Shown: piece by piece, positions 51,510 through 60,321 of the stretch
How positions within the stretch are numbered: the stretch's first letter is position 1
Layout: every line of letters starts with the position of its first letter
NCBI RefSeq assembly: GCF_963678635.1
Contig: NC_087063.1
Coordinates: forward strand, 24,682,701-24,746,700
Direction of reading: 5' to 3'
Length of the DNA: 64,000 nucleotides
From: Symsagittifera roscoffensis
Lineage: Eukaryota; Xenacoelomorpha; Acoela; Convolutidae
The notes under the pieces: model-generated
What the model was told of the DNA's origin: nothing
Databases searched by the model: none
The model's input: the letters and a program-made list of their open reading frames with translations, nothing else
Program-made: the position numbers and the translations under genes

Positions 51510-51966
51510 GGGTGCCGGACATCAAGCTGACGGGACTTCAAGCTGAATCGTAAAATTAGGGACTTCAAGCCGAATAGTTCCTTATAAATTCGAGAAATAT
51601 GATTAATTTGAAAATTTTTTTGAAGAATTTCTGAATTTCATTATTTTTCTTCAAAAGTTATTGGCGTTTTCATAAAATTTAAGCCTCCAAATGATGTTTC
51701 GGAAAGTTGAAAAGTAAAACATGGTTGAAGGCATTTTTCATGTTTATAATTTATGCATTTCAAAAATCGATTGATGTTATTAACGGATGACGATCAAAAG
51801 TAGTGCATTGTCATGAATAACGTTTATTATGGACTAAACTTGCCAATGTTTTTGAAAAACAACGTTTTACAGATGATAAAATAGTGTTTTGAGGTGTTTG
51901 TAAAGTTTATATTTCGGCTTGAAGTCCCTTCGGCTTGATGTCCCGTCGGCTTGTTATCCTAGACCC
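51510..51966. mobile_element. TIR element family A, copy 2 (457 bp) inserted in a family D element
   Basis: The ends GGGTGCCGGACATCAAGC and CTTGTTATCCTAGACCC are flanked by a perfect 9-bp duplication, AGTACAACA (51501-51509 and 51967-51975). The target is the terminal repeat of a family D element, since ACAACAGTGCC words continue to the right. A 9-bp duplication fits Mutator-like transposition (inference). Confidence 0.85.
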
Positions 51967-52053
51967 AGTACAACAGTATCAAATTACAACAGTGCCATTA
52001 ACCAAAGTCTTGTTCAACTGTGCAAAAAATTATTTTGAATACTGTTTCTACTG

Positions 52054-52330
52054 GTGGCCACTCAAAGCGCAGAATGGTCTAAAAGCAGAAAGGGTCCAAG
52101 AGAGGAACGAAAGACAAATTTTAAATTATACGTGCCAATCGATAAATCAAGCATAAGAATCGCTAAAACTACCAATGAAATGAACTAATTAAAAATAAAT
52201 TGAGTAAACTAATCAAGTTTTTTTATCATTGAACTCATGAACAGTTTGTTGAAATTGCTCAATTTATGTATCATTTATTCATTTCATTGGCATTATTGAC
52301 AATTCTTATATTTGGTTTTTATCGAATTTG
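52054..52330. mobile_element. Partial TIR element family G, interrupted by the retrotransposon
   Basis: It begins GTGGCCACTCAAAGCGCAGA and continues ATGGTCT...AGGGTCC, like 60322. Similarity to the other copies ends near AATTTGC at 52330, where the retrotransposon sequence begins. Confidence 0.6.
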
Positions 52331-52900
52331 CATATTTTCAAAACATCTTCGTCAAAGAACCTTCTGATAGCAGATTCGCAGGCGAGACACTTGGAATTCC
52401 TAAACACAAACATCTTGTCATTACCTGGAGCCCGTATCGCTGCAGTCAGAGGCTTCCTACCTCCGAAGGACAAATACAATACCATTGTTTTGCTCAGAGG
52501 GGAAAACGACGCTTTTGACGGAAGAGAGCCCTCCGCGGTCCCTGAAGAAGATATTGCAAACGAACTCGCAGAATTAGCCGAAGAGCTAAGCAGACTATCA
52601 AAACAGATTTTTGTCATCGGAATCCCTCACCGCAGTGAATATCGATTCCGATCGGCGAGAGTGAATCGCGAAATACAGAAAAAGAAGGGAAATTGGAAGT
52701 ATAGAGGCGTGTGTGAGAAGATTTACAGTACTTACCATCTAGGCAGTGACGAAATTCACTTAAGCCCAGAAGGTCTCAAGGGCATCAAAAGCATCATAAA
52801 GAACAAGATACTGTACAAGAAATACTATGACGCTTTCAACGACGAAGGTCATCTCACCCAGTACGAGTGCACCTTCCGACACTGCCACTGCCCTTACTGA
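52331..52900 (+). CDS. SGNH/GDSL-type esterase frame of the retrotransposon (5'-truncated)
   Basis: A frame of about 190 codons ends at TGA 52898-52900 and has the signature blocks of SGNH hydrolases. They are LLIADSQARHL (nucleophile Ser about residue 17, replacing GDS with ADS), LLRGENDA (Gly and Asn of block III, residues 58-61) and GSDEIHLSPEGL (Asp141 and His144 of the DxxH block). Spacing fits a minimal SGNH fold. Such esterases occur in the ORF1 region of CR1/L2 retrotransposons, where they are thought to act on lipids or membranes; the substrate is unknown. No ATG precedes the Ser block, so the true N-terminus is lost or the start is non-canonical. Catalytic residues appear intact. 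Confidence 0.75.
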   Translation, partial: HIFKTSSSKNLLIADSQARHLEFLNTNILSLPGARIAAVRGFLPPKDKYNTIVLLRGENDAFDGREPSAVPEEDIANELAELAEELSRLSKQIFVIGIPHRSEYRFRSARVNREIQKKKGNWKYRGVCEKIYSTYHLGSDEIHLSPEGLKGIKSIIKNKILYKKYYDAFNDEGHLTQYECTFRHCHCPY

Positions 52901-52944
52901 GTGTAAGCTGCAGGTTTGTGAGCTGTACTTCCCTCTGTCCTTTC

Positions 52945-53125
52945 TTGAAATATCAAACCGCAGGCGTCCCCTTTTCGGGATCCACAGGTTTGTATATTTC
53001 TCTGACCCCATCGAACGTTCTAGAAATATCAAACCGCAGGCGCCCCCTTTTCGGGATCCACAGGTTTGCATATTTCTCTGAACGCATCGTACCGCAGGCG
53101 TCTCTTCTCGGGAATCACAGATCCC
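52945..53125 (+). repeat. Tandem repeats between esterase frame and ORF1
   Basis: A unit containing GAAATATCAAACCGCAGGCG and TTTTCGGGATCCACAGGTTT occurs at 52947 and 53023 (76-bp period), with a shorter third copy from about 53091. It may belong to the 5' regulatory or promoter part of ORF1, as many retrotransposons have tandem 5' units; this is an inference. Confidence 0.65.
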
Positions 53126-53158
53126 TCTGTAAAGTCCCCCTCTGTTAACTCTTCAACG

Positions 53159-54070
53159 ATGAGTCGCACATGCCGAACTTGCACAAGGTCCATACCGAAA
53201 GCCGAAAAAAGTTACAACTGTGTAGCGTGTAGTTGTCACATGCATTTAGAACCAATATGCACAGGATTATCAAACGTAGCCATCAACGAAATAAAGGAGC
53301 ATGGTCGCAACGCAATGTTACTCTGTAACGTCTGCATTGAAAACAACGAACGCGACAACTTCATTCGGAACAGGACTGTCAACAACCTGGAAGAAAAAAT
53401 CAACAAAAACTTGTCTAGCAATGCTGAGACACTCGAAACTCAAATTGCTCAAACTGTCGAAAATAAAATAAACGAAGTAATGAGGAAAATACACGACAAA
53501 GTAGACGAGAGTTACGAAAACGTCGTGAAGAAAGTTGAAAGCTACAAAAACGTGAATAGTCCTCAAAACTCCAAAAACAACAACAACACAACCACTCAGA
53601 GCATCGAACACAATGTAAGAGTTCAAGGGATCTATGAAGATCCTAATAAACCATGCGATGTGAATCTTGTCCAAACTCACGAAAAACTAGAGGAAATTTT
53701 GGGAACCATAGGAGTTAAACCAAAAATAGTCCAGTTTAAAAGACTTGGAACATTCAACAAAGAAAGGAAAAAGCCTAGAATACTTCTAGTTACGCTTGAA
53801 AATCCAGCAGCAGTCAATCTAGTGATTGCAAAAAGTACTGAAAAAAGAGACGAAATGAAAGAAATGAATATATTTCTGTCACGTGCCCTATCTAAAGAAG
53901 GTTCTATCAAAGAAAACCTCTGCCTGAAACGACGTAGGGAAATGCTTGAAGAAGGCGTACCACGTGAAAAACTGAAAATAAGAAACCTTGAGTTTTTCCA
54001 TGATGGAGCAGAAGTTCAATTAAACCAAACTTCCCAGCCAGAACAAGAAAATGCAACATCCAACGTTTGA
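53159..54070 (+). CDS. Retrotransposon ORF1 protein: PHD-like zinc finger, coiled coil, nucleic-acid-binding region
   Basis: This is a 303-residue protein starting at ATG 53159; the frame is open further left but without ATG. Residues 5-59 have the Cys/His pattern C5-x2-C8, C21-x2-C24, H29, C34, C56-x2-C59, fitting a PHD-like zinc finger. Residues about 70-135 are charged and heptad-like (NNLEEKINKNL ... ENKINEVMRKIHDKVDE), a probable coiled coil for oligomerisation. After an Asn-rich linker, residues about 150-245 (NVRVQGIYEDP ... RILLVTLENPAAVNLVIAKS) look like the RRM-type fold of L1/CR1 ORF1 proteins. The role is RNA binding and RNP assembly. It ends at TGA followed directly, in the same frame, by ORF2. 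No internal lesion is seen. Confidence 0.82.
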   Translation: MSRTCRTCTRSIPKAEKSYNCVACSCHMHLEPICTGLSNVAINEIKEHGRNAMLLCNVCIENNERDNFIRNRTVNNLEEKINKNLSSNAETLETQIAQTVENKINEVMRKIHDKVDESYENVVKKVESYKNVNSPQNSKNNNNTTTQSIEHNVRVQGIYEDPNKPCDVNLVQTHEKLEEILGTIGVKPKIVQFKRLGTFNKERKKPRILLVTLENPAAVNLVIAKSTEKRDEMKEMNIFLSRALSKEGSIKENLCLKRRREMLEEGVPREKLKIRNLEFFHDGAEVQLNQTSQPEQENATSNV

Positions 54071-54074
54071 CTAG
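54068..54074 (+). promoter_or_regulatory. Candidate UGA-CUAG stop-codon readthrough site between ORF1 and ORF2
   Basis: ORF1 ends GTT TGA CTA GAT, and ORF2 coding begins in the same frame immediately after. UGA followed by CUAG is the best-known leaky stop context in animal mRNAs. No ATG occurs between this stop and the first catalytic Asn of the endonuclease. Confidence 0.5.
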
Positions 54075-56899
54075 ATCATCTCCACATTTTGCAATTTAAT
54101 GCACGCAGTTTAGTTAACTATGAAAGAAGATTCAAAATGGCAAATGCAATAAAAATTGGTTTGTACAGCGTTATTGGTATTTGTGAGACCTGGTTAAACA
54201 AAAATATCTCAAACTCTGAACTACTACTTGCTGAATACAACATTTACCGAGCAGATAGAGCACATCAGTCGTCTAACACTCACGGAGGTGCCCTGATTGC
54301 CATTAAGAACTCACTAAATTCCCAAAAAAAAACTCGACGTCGAATGTTGTGTCCTATGTAACATAACCCTAGCAAACGAAACCATCTATGTATGCTCCTT
54401 TTACAACCCCCCTAGAGCCATTCAATACAGATATGACTACCAATGTTTCAACAAAATTCTCGAAACCATCCCTAAAAAGAGTAAAGCAGTCATATGTGGA
54501 GACATTAACTTTCCATCTACAAACTGGGACATCTTCAGCAGTCAAGAAAACGATGAACAAGAAATTTTACAAATGTTAGAAGATAGGCTTCTTCAACAGA
54601 GCATTAACTTTCCGACCTGCGGCACAAACACGTTGGACGTTTTTCTGTATCAAAACTGTCAAGTATACTCTGAACACGATGAAAATTTTGATAAGATCTA
54701 TGACTGCTCTGACCATATTGCAATCAGAACAGCAATAGAACTTGAACATTTCGATCCTTCCCCCGCAATGACAAACTTCTACAGTTTTGGGTCAGGAGAT
54801 TATGACCGGATTGTTGGTGCCATGAACGAGCGGCCTTTCAACCCCCAATGCTACACCAATGTTGACAATATGTACAACGAACTTCAAGACTACTTAACCG
54901 ACTTGATAGACATTAACATCCCAAAAAGAACCAAATATCGTCAACCGCTTCCACCTTGGATTACACCGAGTACATCTTATCAGATGAAAATGCTCAACAC
55001 GCAAAAAAGGTTACTCGAAAAACGACCAACTAGTTACCGAAAAAATAAGGTCCTCAAACTAGAAAGCCAAATCACTGAATTATGTGAACATGATCGAATC
55101 TCATACCAAGAAAAAAATTTTGGTTCAAGAAATTGAGGTCAAAATTACAAGCACCTTAAGCATATCAATAGAGCTTCGAACATCCCGAAAACGATCAAGT
55201 TCAAAGACAAAATGATACCAATTCCAGAAGAAAAGGTAGAAAAGTTTAACACATTTTTTCACTCAGTGTTTTCAGCCAAAGAGAACTGCAACTTCCTTGA
55301 CATAACGTGCGAATCACCAACCCTAACAAACTTCAGCGTTTCAAACAAAACTATAAGTAATATTCTGGCAAATATAGACACTACAAAAACTCGTGGACCA
55401 AATGGTCTACCTCCCGGGTTTTACCAACGATGCGGCAAACAAATCAGTAATATACTCAAAAAACTTTTCAAGAATATTAAACGCATACGCAAAATGCCAA
55501 CGAGTTGAAAAACAGCGGCTGTAACACCCATTCACAAAAAGAACGACCCAGGAGATGTTGAAAACGATCGCCCGATCTCCCTTCTAAACATTGACAGCAA
55601 AATCTTCAAAAAATGCATGTACTCTCTACTCTACGAGCACTTTAAAGACCATCTTTCTATAAACCAACACGGTTTTGTGAAGAAACGCTCCGTTATGAGC
55701 ATCATGCTCCAATTCCTAAATCGAATCTACAAAGCCCTGGATGAAAATCCCCATGAGGAGATCATTGCTTTTTATGCTGATTTCTCCAAGGCCTTCGATA
55801 AAGTCCCCCACAAATTATTACTCCGAAAATTGAGTGATATTGGTGTAGGTGGATGCCTACTCGAAATCATCTACGACTATCTCAGAAACCGAAAGCAATT
55901 TGTTCGGGTTGATTTCTACACATCCACCGTCCTCGAAACAACCAGCGGGGTACCCCAAGGTTCACTCCTGGGCCCACTCCTGTTCTGTGTTTTTATAAAT
56001 GATCTCCCTGAAGTCCTACGCTTCAGTGACCCCTCAATATTTGCTGACGATCTAAAAATTCTATCTGTTGGACGCAAACAAGATGAAATACAACTTGACT
56101 TAAACAAAATCGAAGATTGGGTTAGACAAAACAACATGGAACTGGCATTCGAAAAATGCGCTCAAATAAACTTCAGAGGTGTTGATATAAATCTATTTTT
56201 GAGCGGAAATAGTGTACCTCAGCCAAAATCTATGAAAGATCTGGGTATTCACATGCTAGGAGATCTTAGTTGGAGCACTCATCTAACCGAACGATTAAAG
56301 AAAGCAAACAAATTACTATACAGTCTAAGACGAAATGTAGCATATAACGTCAACACCTTTGTAAAACTAGGTCTCTACAAATCAATATTACTACCAGTTC
56401 TAACTTACGGCTGTCACTGTGCGAACTTTCTGAGAAAAGACCTAAAAAAAAGAAATTTTTTCAAACGAAAGTAGTAAAGTGGATATGTGGAAAACACTGC
56501 CAAAAATACACTGATCAACTTAGAATGCTCAACATTTTACCTCTGCCAATGTTCCTACAGACCAATGACTTACTTTTGCTTTCAAAACTCTGCACTGACT
56601 ACGAACACCACAGCATCCCACTTCCCACAGCTAACAATACCCTAGACCGACGGTTAGAGCCCTTCAAATTACCCAAAACTCGAACAGAAAAACGCAGGGG
56701 AGAATTCGTTTTTCGTACAACCAGAGTTGCAAATAGAATTGATCATTTAGTCAATTTCAGGATAAAACAGGGACTCAAACAGCGCATCACAACTCTTATA
56801 TGGAAATTCTACAGTGAAAAATACAGTACCCTCAATCTCTGCACTTGGCAGATATGCTGCGACTGCACAACATGCAAAAATAACTGGACAATTTTATAA
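54071..56899 (+). pseudogene. Retrotransposon ORF2: endonuclease and reverse transcriptase, disrupted
   Basis: ORF2 nicks target DNA and primes reverse transcription. The endonuclease begins ILQFNARSL, then ICETWL, GGALIAI, ICGDINFPSTNWD and DCSDHIAI, so the catalytic Asn, Glu, Asp/Asn and Asp-His motifs are present. The reverse transcriptase has DRPISLL, QHGFVKKRS, YADFSKAFDKVPHKLL, SGVPQGSLLGPLLF and the active-site IFADDLKI (FADD). A C-terminal part continues KVVKWICGKHC ... LRMLNILPLPMF. Lesions: one extra A in the A9 run at about 54324-54332, TGA at 55134-55136, TGA at 55506-55508 just before KTAAVTPIHKK where Trp is usual, and one missing T in the run at about 56454. The frame ends at TAA 56897-56899. 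The copy is unlikely to be active unless the TGA codons are suppressed. Confidence 0.88.
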
Positions 56900-56940
56900 A
56901 CTCTGTGGAAGAAATTCCCACCAGTATTATACTGGAAAGC

Positions 56941-56976
56941 CACAACAACAACAACAACAACAACAACAGCAACAAT
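56941..56976 (+). repeat. (AAC)n microsatellite at the retrotransposon 3' end
   Basis: About ten AAC units, with one AGC interruption, follow the 3' untranslated region. Simple-repeat 3' termini are usual for the CR1/L2 group. Confidence 0.8.
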
Positions 56977-57379
56977 AAACAAGCCTGGCCGGCATTAAAT
57001 TTTCTCAAATCTGGAAAATTTAATTTTGTTACTGGTCTTTGAAGCTGACCTGTTGATTCAAATTATATACACAGAGGCAAAGCGGAGCTTCGCATCACTT
57101 AAAATACAACAGCACATTGCGCTACAGATAATAAATGGAAGAATTTGGGTAGAATCCTGTTGAGCCAAAAAAAACTGTTTCAAAAAAAATTGAAATTCCG
57201 CCCTAGCTCCGCCCATTGAAAAATCCGAGATGCGCCCTTGAAATATTCATTCTATTCATTAGCTCAAATTTCAACCAATCAGAAATCAAGAAAATAAATT
57301 TCGGGTCTTGTGTGACGGATTTTTTATTTTGGGTCCTATGAATATTTTGATTTATGTGAAATCACCGGGACCTTGTTAA
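56977..57379. other. Non-coding sequence after the retrotransposon
   Basis: AT-rich; no gene or clear repeat boundary was identified. Confidence 0.4.
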
Positions 57380-57735
57380 GAGGCGGAGCAATAAGCAGAA
57401 TAATTCAATAACAGAAAGGATCTAAGAGAGATAAAAATACTCTAATTGATTTTTTTGGGCTAATCGGTACACAAAATTACAAGAACTGTCAATGTACGAA
57501 CTAAATTAATAAATTACATACAAATTGATTAATTTTATCAATTTAAATTGTCCGAGAAATTTAAATATTTTTGATTAAAATACTCGATTTATGTATGCTC
57601 ATTGTTTTCAGCGGTAATATTGACGATTCTAATACTTGATTTATAGATTTGCTCGTTTAGTTTTTTTATTTGACAGTTCTTCTGCCGCTTTTAGACCTTT
57701 TCTGCTCATAGACCAATGTGCTCTTTGACCCGCAA
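57380..57735. mobile_element. Diverged TIR element family G
   Basis: It begins GAGGCGGAGCAATAAGCAGA and ends with TTCTGCTCATAGACCAATGT, the degenerate inverted partner. The centre shares TATTGACGATTCTAATACTTG with the other copies. The right boundary is uncertain; another similar end occurs near 57820-57840. Confidence 0.5.
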
Positions 57736-57986
57736 TCATTTCATTGAAAAAGTTGGCGATCATCATACTTGATTTATCAATTAGCACGTATAAATTAACA
57801 ATTTTCCGTTTTCTTGCTCTTGGACCCTTTCGGTGGAATCCCTCATAGGCGAAGGACCGGATGGGCGAAAATAAAAATCAGCCAACCAGATTTCTGCAAT
57901 CCAAAATTTGGAAAGAAAGTGTGTCAATCTCAAAAAAGCGAAGGAATAAACGACAATTGAACGGCAAATGATTCATTTTAATTATT

Positions 57987-58537
57987 GTTCCGACTTTCGA
58001 TACGAAAGTAACGGAATATTTGTGCTCGGGGTGGGTTTTTTTTTCTTCAGACAAATTTCGACTTTTTAACTAGCCATTTTTGACGGAATTTTTTATATCA
58101 TTCGAAAGCTATTGTTGTCCTGAGCTTAAATTTGAAAAGATATTTCACCTGTGATCATTTTTCGTAAATTTATGAGGGTTTGAAGATTGCCATTTTGGCC
58201 ATTTTGACCAATTTGGGACAATTAGCGCGCGATATAATTCGCGCTATTAACGCGTGAGCGGAGATTTAATCCGTCTTTTAAATCGTTCCAATTGGTTGAA
58301 CGAAGCTTATTTACCATAATTGATTTGTTACAAGGAACGAAATCTATCTTTTTATACTTTATATGGCGTGTGGGCTGTGGGGTAATGATTTTCAAAAAAA
58401 AAATTCAAATTTTAGAAAAAATTTTTTTCATTTTATATTATTTCATTTAATTTTTTTAATGATTTTACTGCTGCTCCATAAACCTTAAAAGGCAGTCAGA
58501 ACATTCAGGGCTTCGCCCTGATACGAGCAGTCTTGTT
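57987..58537 (+). repeat. 551-bp hairpin-ended repeat, unit 1 of a tandem pair
   Basis: It begins GTTCCGACTTTCGATACGAA, which contains the palindrome ACTTTCGATACGAAAGT, and ends with the hairpin AGGGCTTCGCCCT followed by GATACGAGCAGTCTTG. The next unit begins at once. No coding potential. Confidence 0.8.
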
Positions 58538-59048
58538 GTTCCGACTTTCGATACGAAAGTGACGGAATATTTGTGCTCGCGGTGGGTTTTTTTTTCTTCA
58601 GACAAATTTCGACTTTTTAATTAGCCATTTTTGACGGAATTTTTTATATCATTCAAAAGGTATTGTTGTCCTGAGCTCAAATTTGAAAAGATATTTCACC
58701 TGTGATTATTTTTCGTAAAGTTATGAGGGTTTAAAGATTGCAATTTTGGCCATTTTGACCAATTTGGGACAATTAACGCGCGATATAATTCGCGCTATTA
58801 ACGCGTAAGCGGAGATTTAATCCGTCTTATAAATCGTTCCAAATTGGTTGAACGAAGCTTATTTGCCATAATTGATTTGTTACAAGGAGCGAAATCTATC
58901 CTTTTGTACTTTATATGGCGTGTGGGGGGATGATTTTCATAAAAATTATCAAATTTTGGAATTTTTTTTCCATTTTTATTACATTTTATTAAACATTAAC
59001 AGGCAGTCGGAACATTCAGGGCTTCGCCCTGATACGAGCAGTCTTGTT
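58538..59048 (+). repeat. 551-bp hairpin-ended repeat, unit 2 (shorter centre)
   Basis: It is nearly identical to unit 1 at both ends, with small deletions in the AT-rich centre. Confidence 0.8.
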
Positions 59049-59067
59049 GAGTTTTTGGGGTTTGTTT

Positions 59068-59453
59068 GGTGCAGTACAACAGTGCCAAAGTACAACAGTG
59101 CCGAAAAAAAAATTAGTTCAACAGTGCCGAAAATGAAAACTTTGTTCAACAGTGCCGAAAATTTCAACAAATTTCAACGTATTAAGTGCGGCAATCAAAA
59201 ACTAAACGGCGATCGTTTACAAACTTAAGTGACACTTTGAGAATTTGAGCACGAAAATTTGCCACTCAGACGTTTTGGCGCCAAAATAATTGTTCAATTT
59301 GCAGTTGCAGACATTTTGGCACCAAAATTGGAGTGAATTTCTTTGTTAATTAGCGTTAGTAAATTGCCGCTCTTTAGAAAATGCTTTTGAATTATTCTGA
59401 AAATTTCCCGCCTTTTTCGGCACTGTTGTACTTCGGAACTGTTGAACTCCCCC
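59068..59453. mobile_element. TIR element family D, intact copy (386 bp, hAT-like)
   Basis: The left end GGTGCAGTACAACAGTGCC and right end GGAACTGTTGAACTCCCCC are imperfect inverted repeats. GTACAACAGTGCCGAAAAA is repeated and mirrored inside. A perfect 8-bp duplication, GTTTGTTT, flanks it (59060-59067 and 59454-59461). The centre carries TTTTGGCGCCAAAA. Confidence 0.82.
59273..59286. promoter_or_regulatory. Palindromic E2F-like site inside a TIR element
   Basis: TTTTGGCGCCAAAA is a perfect palindrome containing TTTGGCGC in both orientations, the E2F/DP consensus. The same 14 bases occur at 8541-8554 and 42162-42175, and with one change at 44176-44189, all inside family D copies. Binding is not shown. 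Confidence 0.3.
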
Positions 59454-59465
59454 GTTTGTTTGCAG

Positions 59466-59529
59466 TGAGAATAGCTTTCGCCCATGAGAATACCCTTCGC
59501 CCATGAATAGCCTTCGCCCATGAGAATGG
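59466..59529 (+). repeat. Short tandem repeat TTCGCCCATGAGAATA (three copies)
   Basis: Three imperfect copies of a TTCGCCCATGA(GA)ATA-type word follow the family D element. Confidence 0.7.
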
Positions 59530-59688
59530 CTCCAGACCCAAACTGCTCTTAGACCGATTCGCGCATTGACTGGCCACACTTTTGGTTAAAATTTCAAGAC
59601 TGACAAGGCACTTGGTTTTTCCATTGTTTTAGGGCAGTTTTTACAGAGATTTTGTTTGTATTCAATTATTTTGTTTTGTTGCTTTACG

Positions 59689-59797
59689 GGGTCTAGGACA
59701 AAAAGCCGGCGGAACTTCAAGCCAAAAAGACTTCAGGCCAAAATTTAAATTTTACAACCACCTCAAAACACCACTTTTTCATCTGTAGAATGGGAGC
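59689..59797 (-). mobile_element. Inverted end fragment of TIR element family A
   Basis: It begins GGGTCTAGGACAAAAAGCCG and continues AACTTCAAGCC, the reverse of the right end of the full copies. It abuts a direct left-end fragment. Confidence 0.65.
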
Positions 59798-60321
59798 CGG
59801 ACATCAAGCAGATGGGAATTCAAGCCGAAGCGTAAAATGAGGGACTTCAAGCCAAACATTTTCTCAAAAAGTCATGAAAAATGATAAACTTTCAGATTTT
59901 TTGAATTTAGGGGTCTTTTCAATTGTTCCGCCCGATATTCTTAATTTTTGATTTTTGTAATATCCAATGTATAATGCTGAGAACAAAACACTGATCGCAC
60001 ACTGACTCGCTGGTTAATACAAATGCGATCGTTTTAATTTTTAGCCGATTTCCAGCAAGGCCGAATATTGAGCAGATGATTATAAACTGGTATATTTTCC
60101 TGTAGTTTTTTTTCTGGTCTGGGTAAGACTCCGCAGCTTATTTGAAACAAACTTGAAAAAATTCAAAATAATTACTATGTTTGGCTTCTTCGGTTTATTT
60201 TCAAGTCGACCTAAAATTGTGAAAACATTTTGAAATAGCGCTGAAGTTTGAATGCTAATTCTAGCTAATCAAATTGAAGCAAAATAGTTTCAATTCAAGA
60301 TGTTGAAATATAGATTTTTCG

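Larger units (their letters stand above)
52331..56976 (+). mobile_element. CR1/L2-type non-LTR retrotransposon, nearly complete copy
   Basis: In order it has an SGNH esterase frame, a spacer with tandem repeats, ORF1 (PHD-like zinc finger, coiled coil, RNA-binding-like region), ORF2 (AP-type endonuclease, reverse transcriptase) and a short 3' tail ending in an (AAC)n microsatellite without poly(A). Esterase and zinc-finger proteins in the 5' half and a simple-repeat 3' end are features of the CR1/L2 group. The 5' end lies inside a family G element and the esterase frame has no ATG, so the copy is probably 5'-truncated. ORF2 carries two frameshifts and two internal TGA codons. Clade placement is inferred. 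Confidence 0.88.

Noticed and set aside
57987-59048. Hammerhead ribozyme suggested by CTGATACGAG and CGAAAGT words
   Set aside because: The conserved CUGANGA core is not present and the two words lie at opposite ends of the unit.
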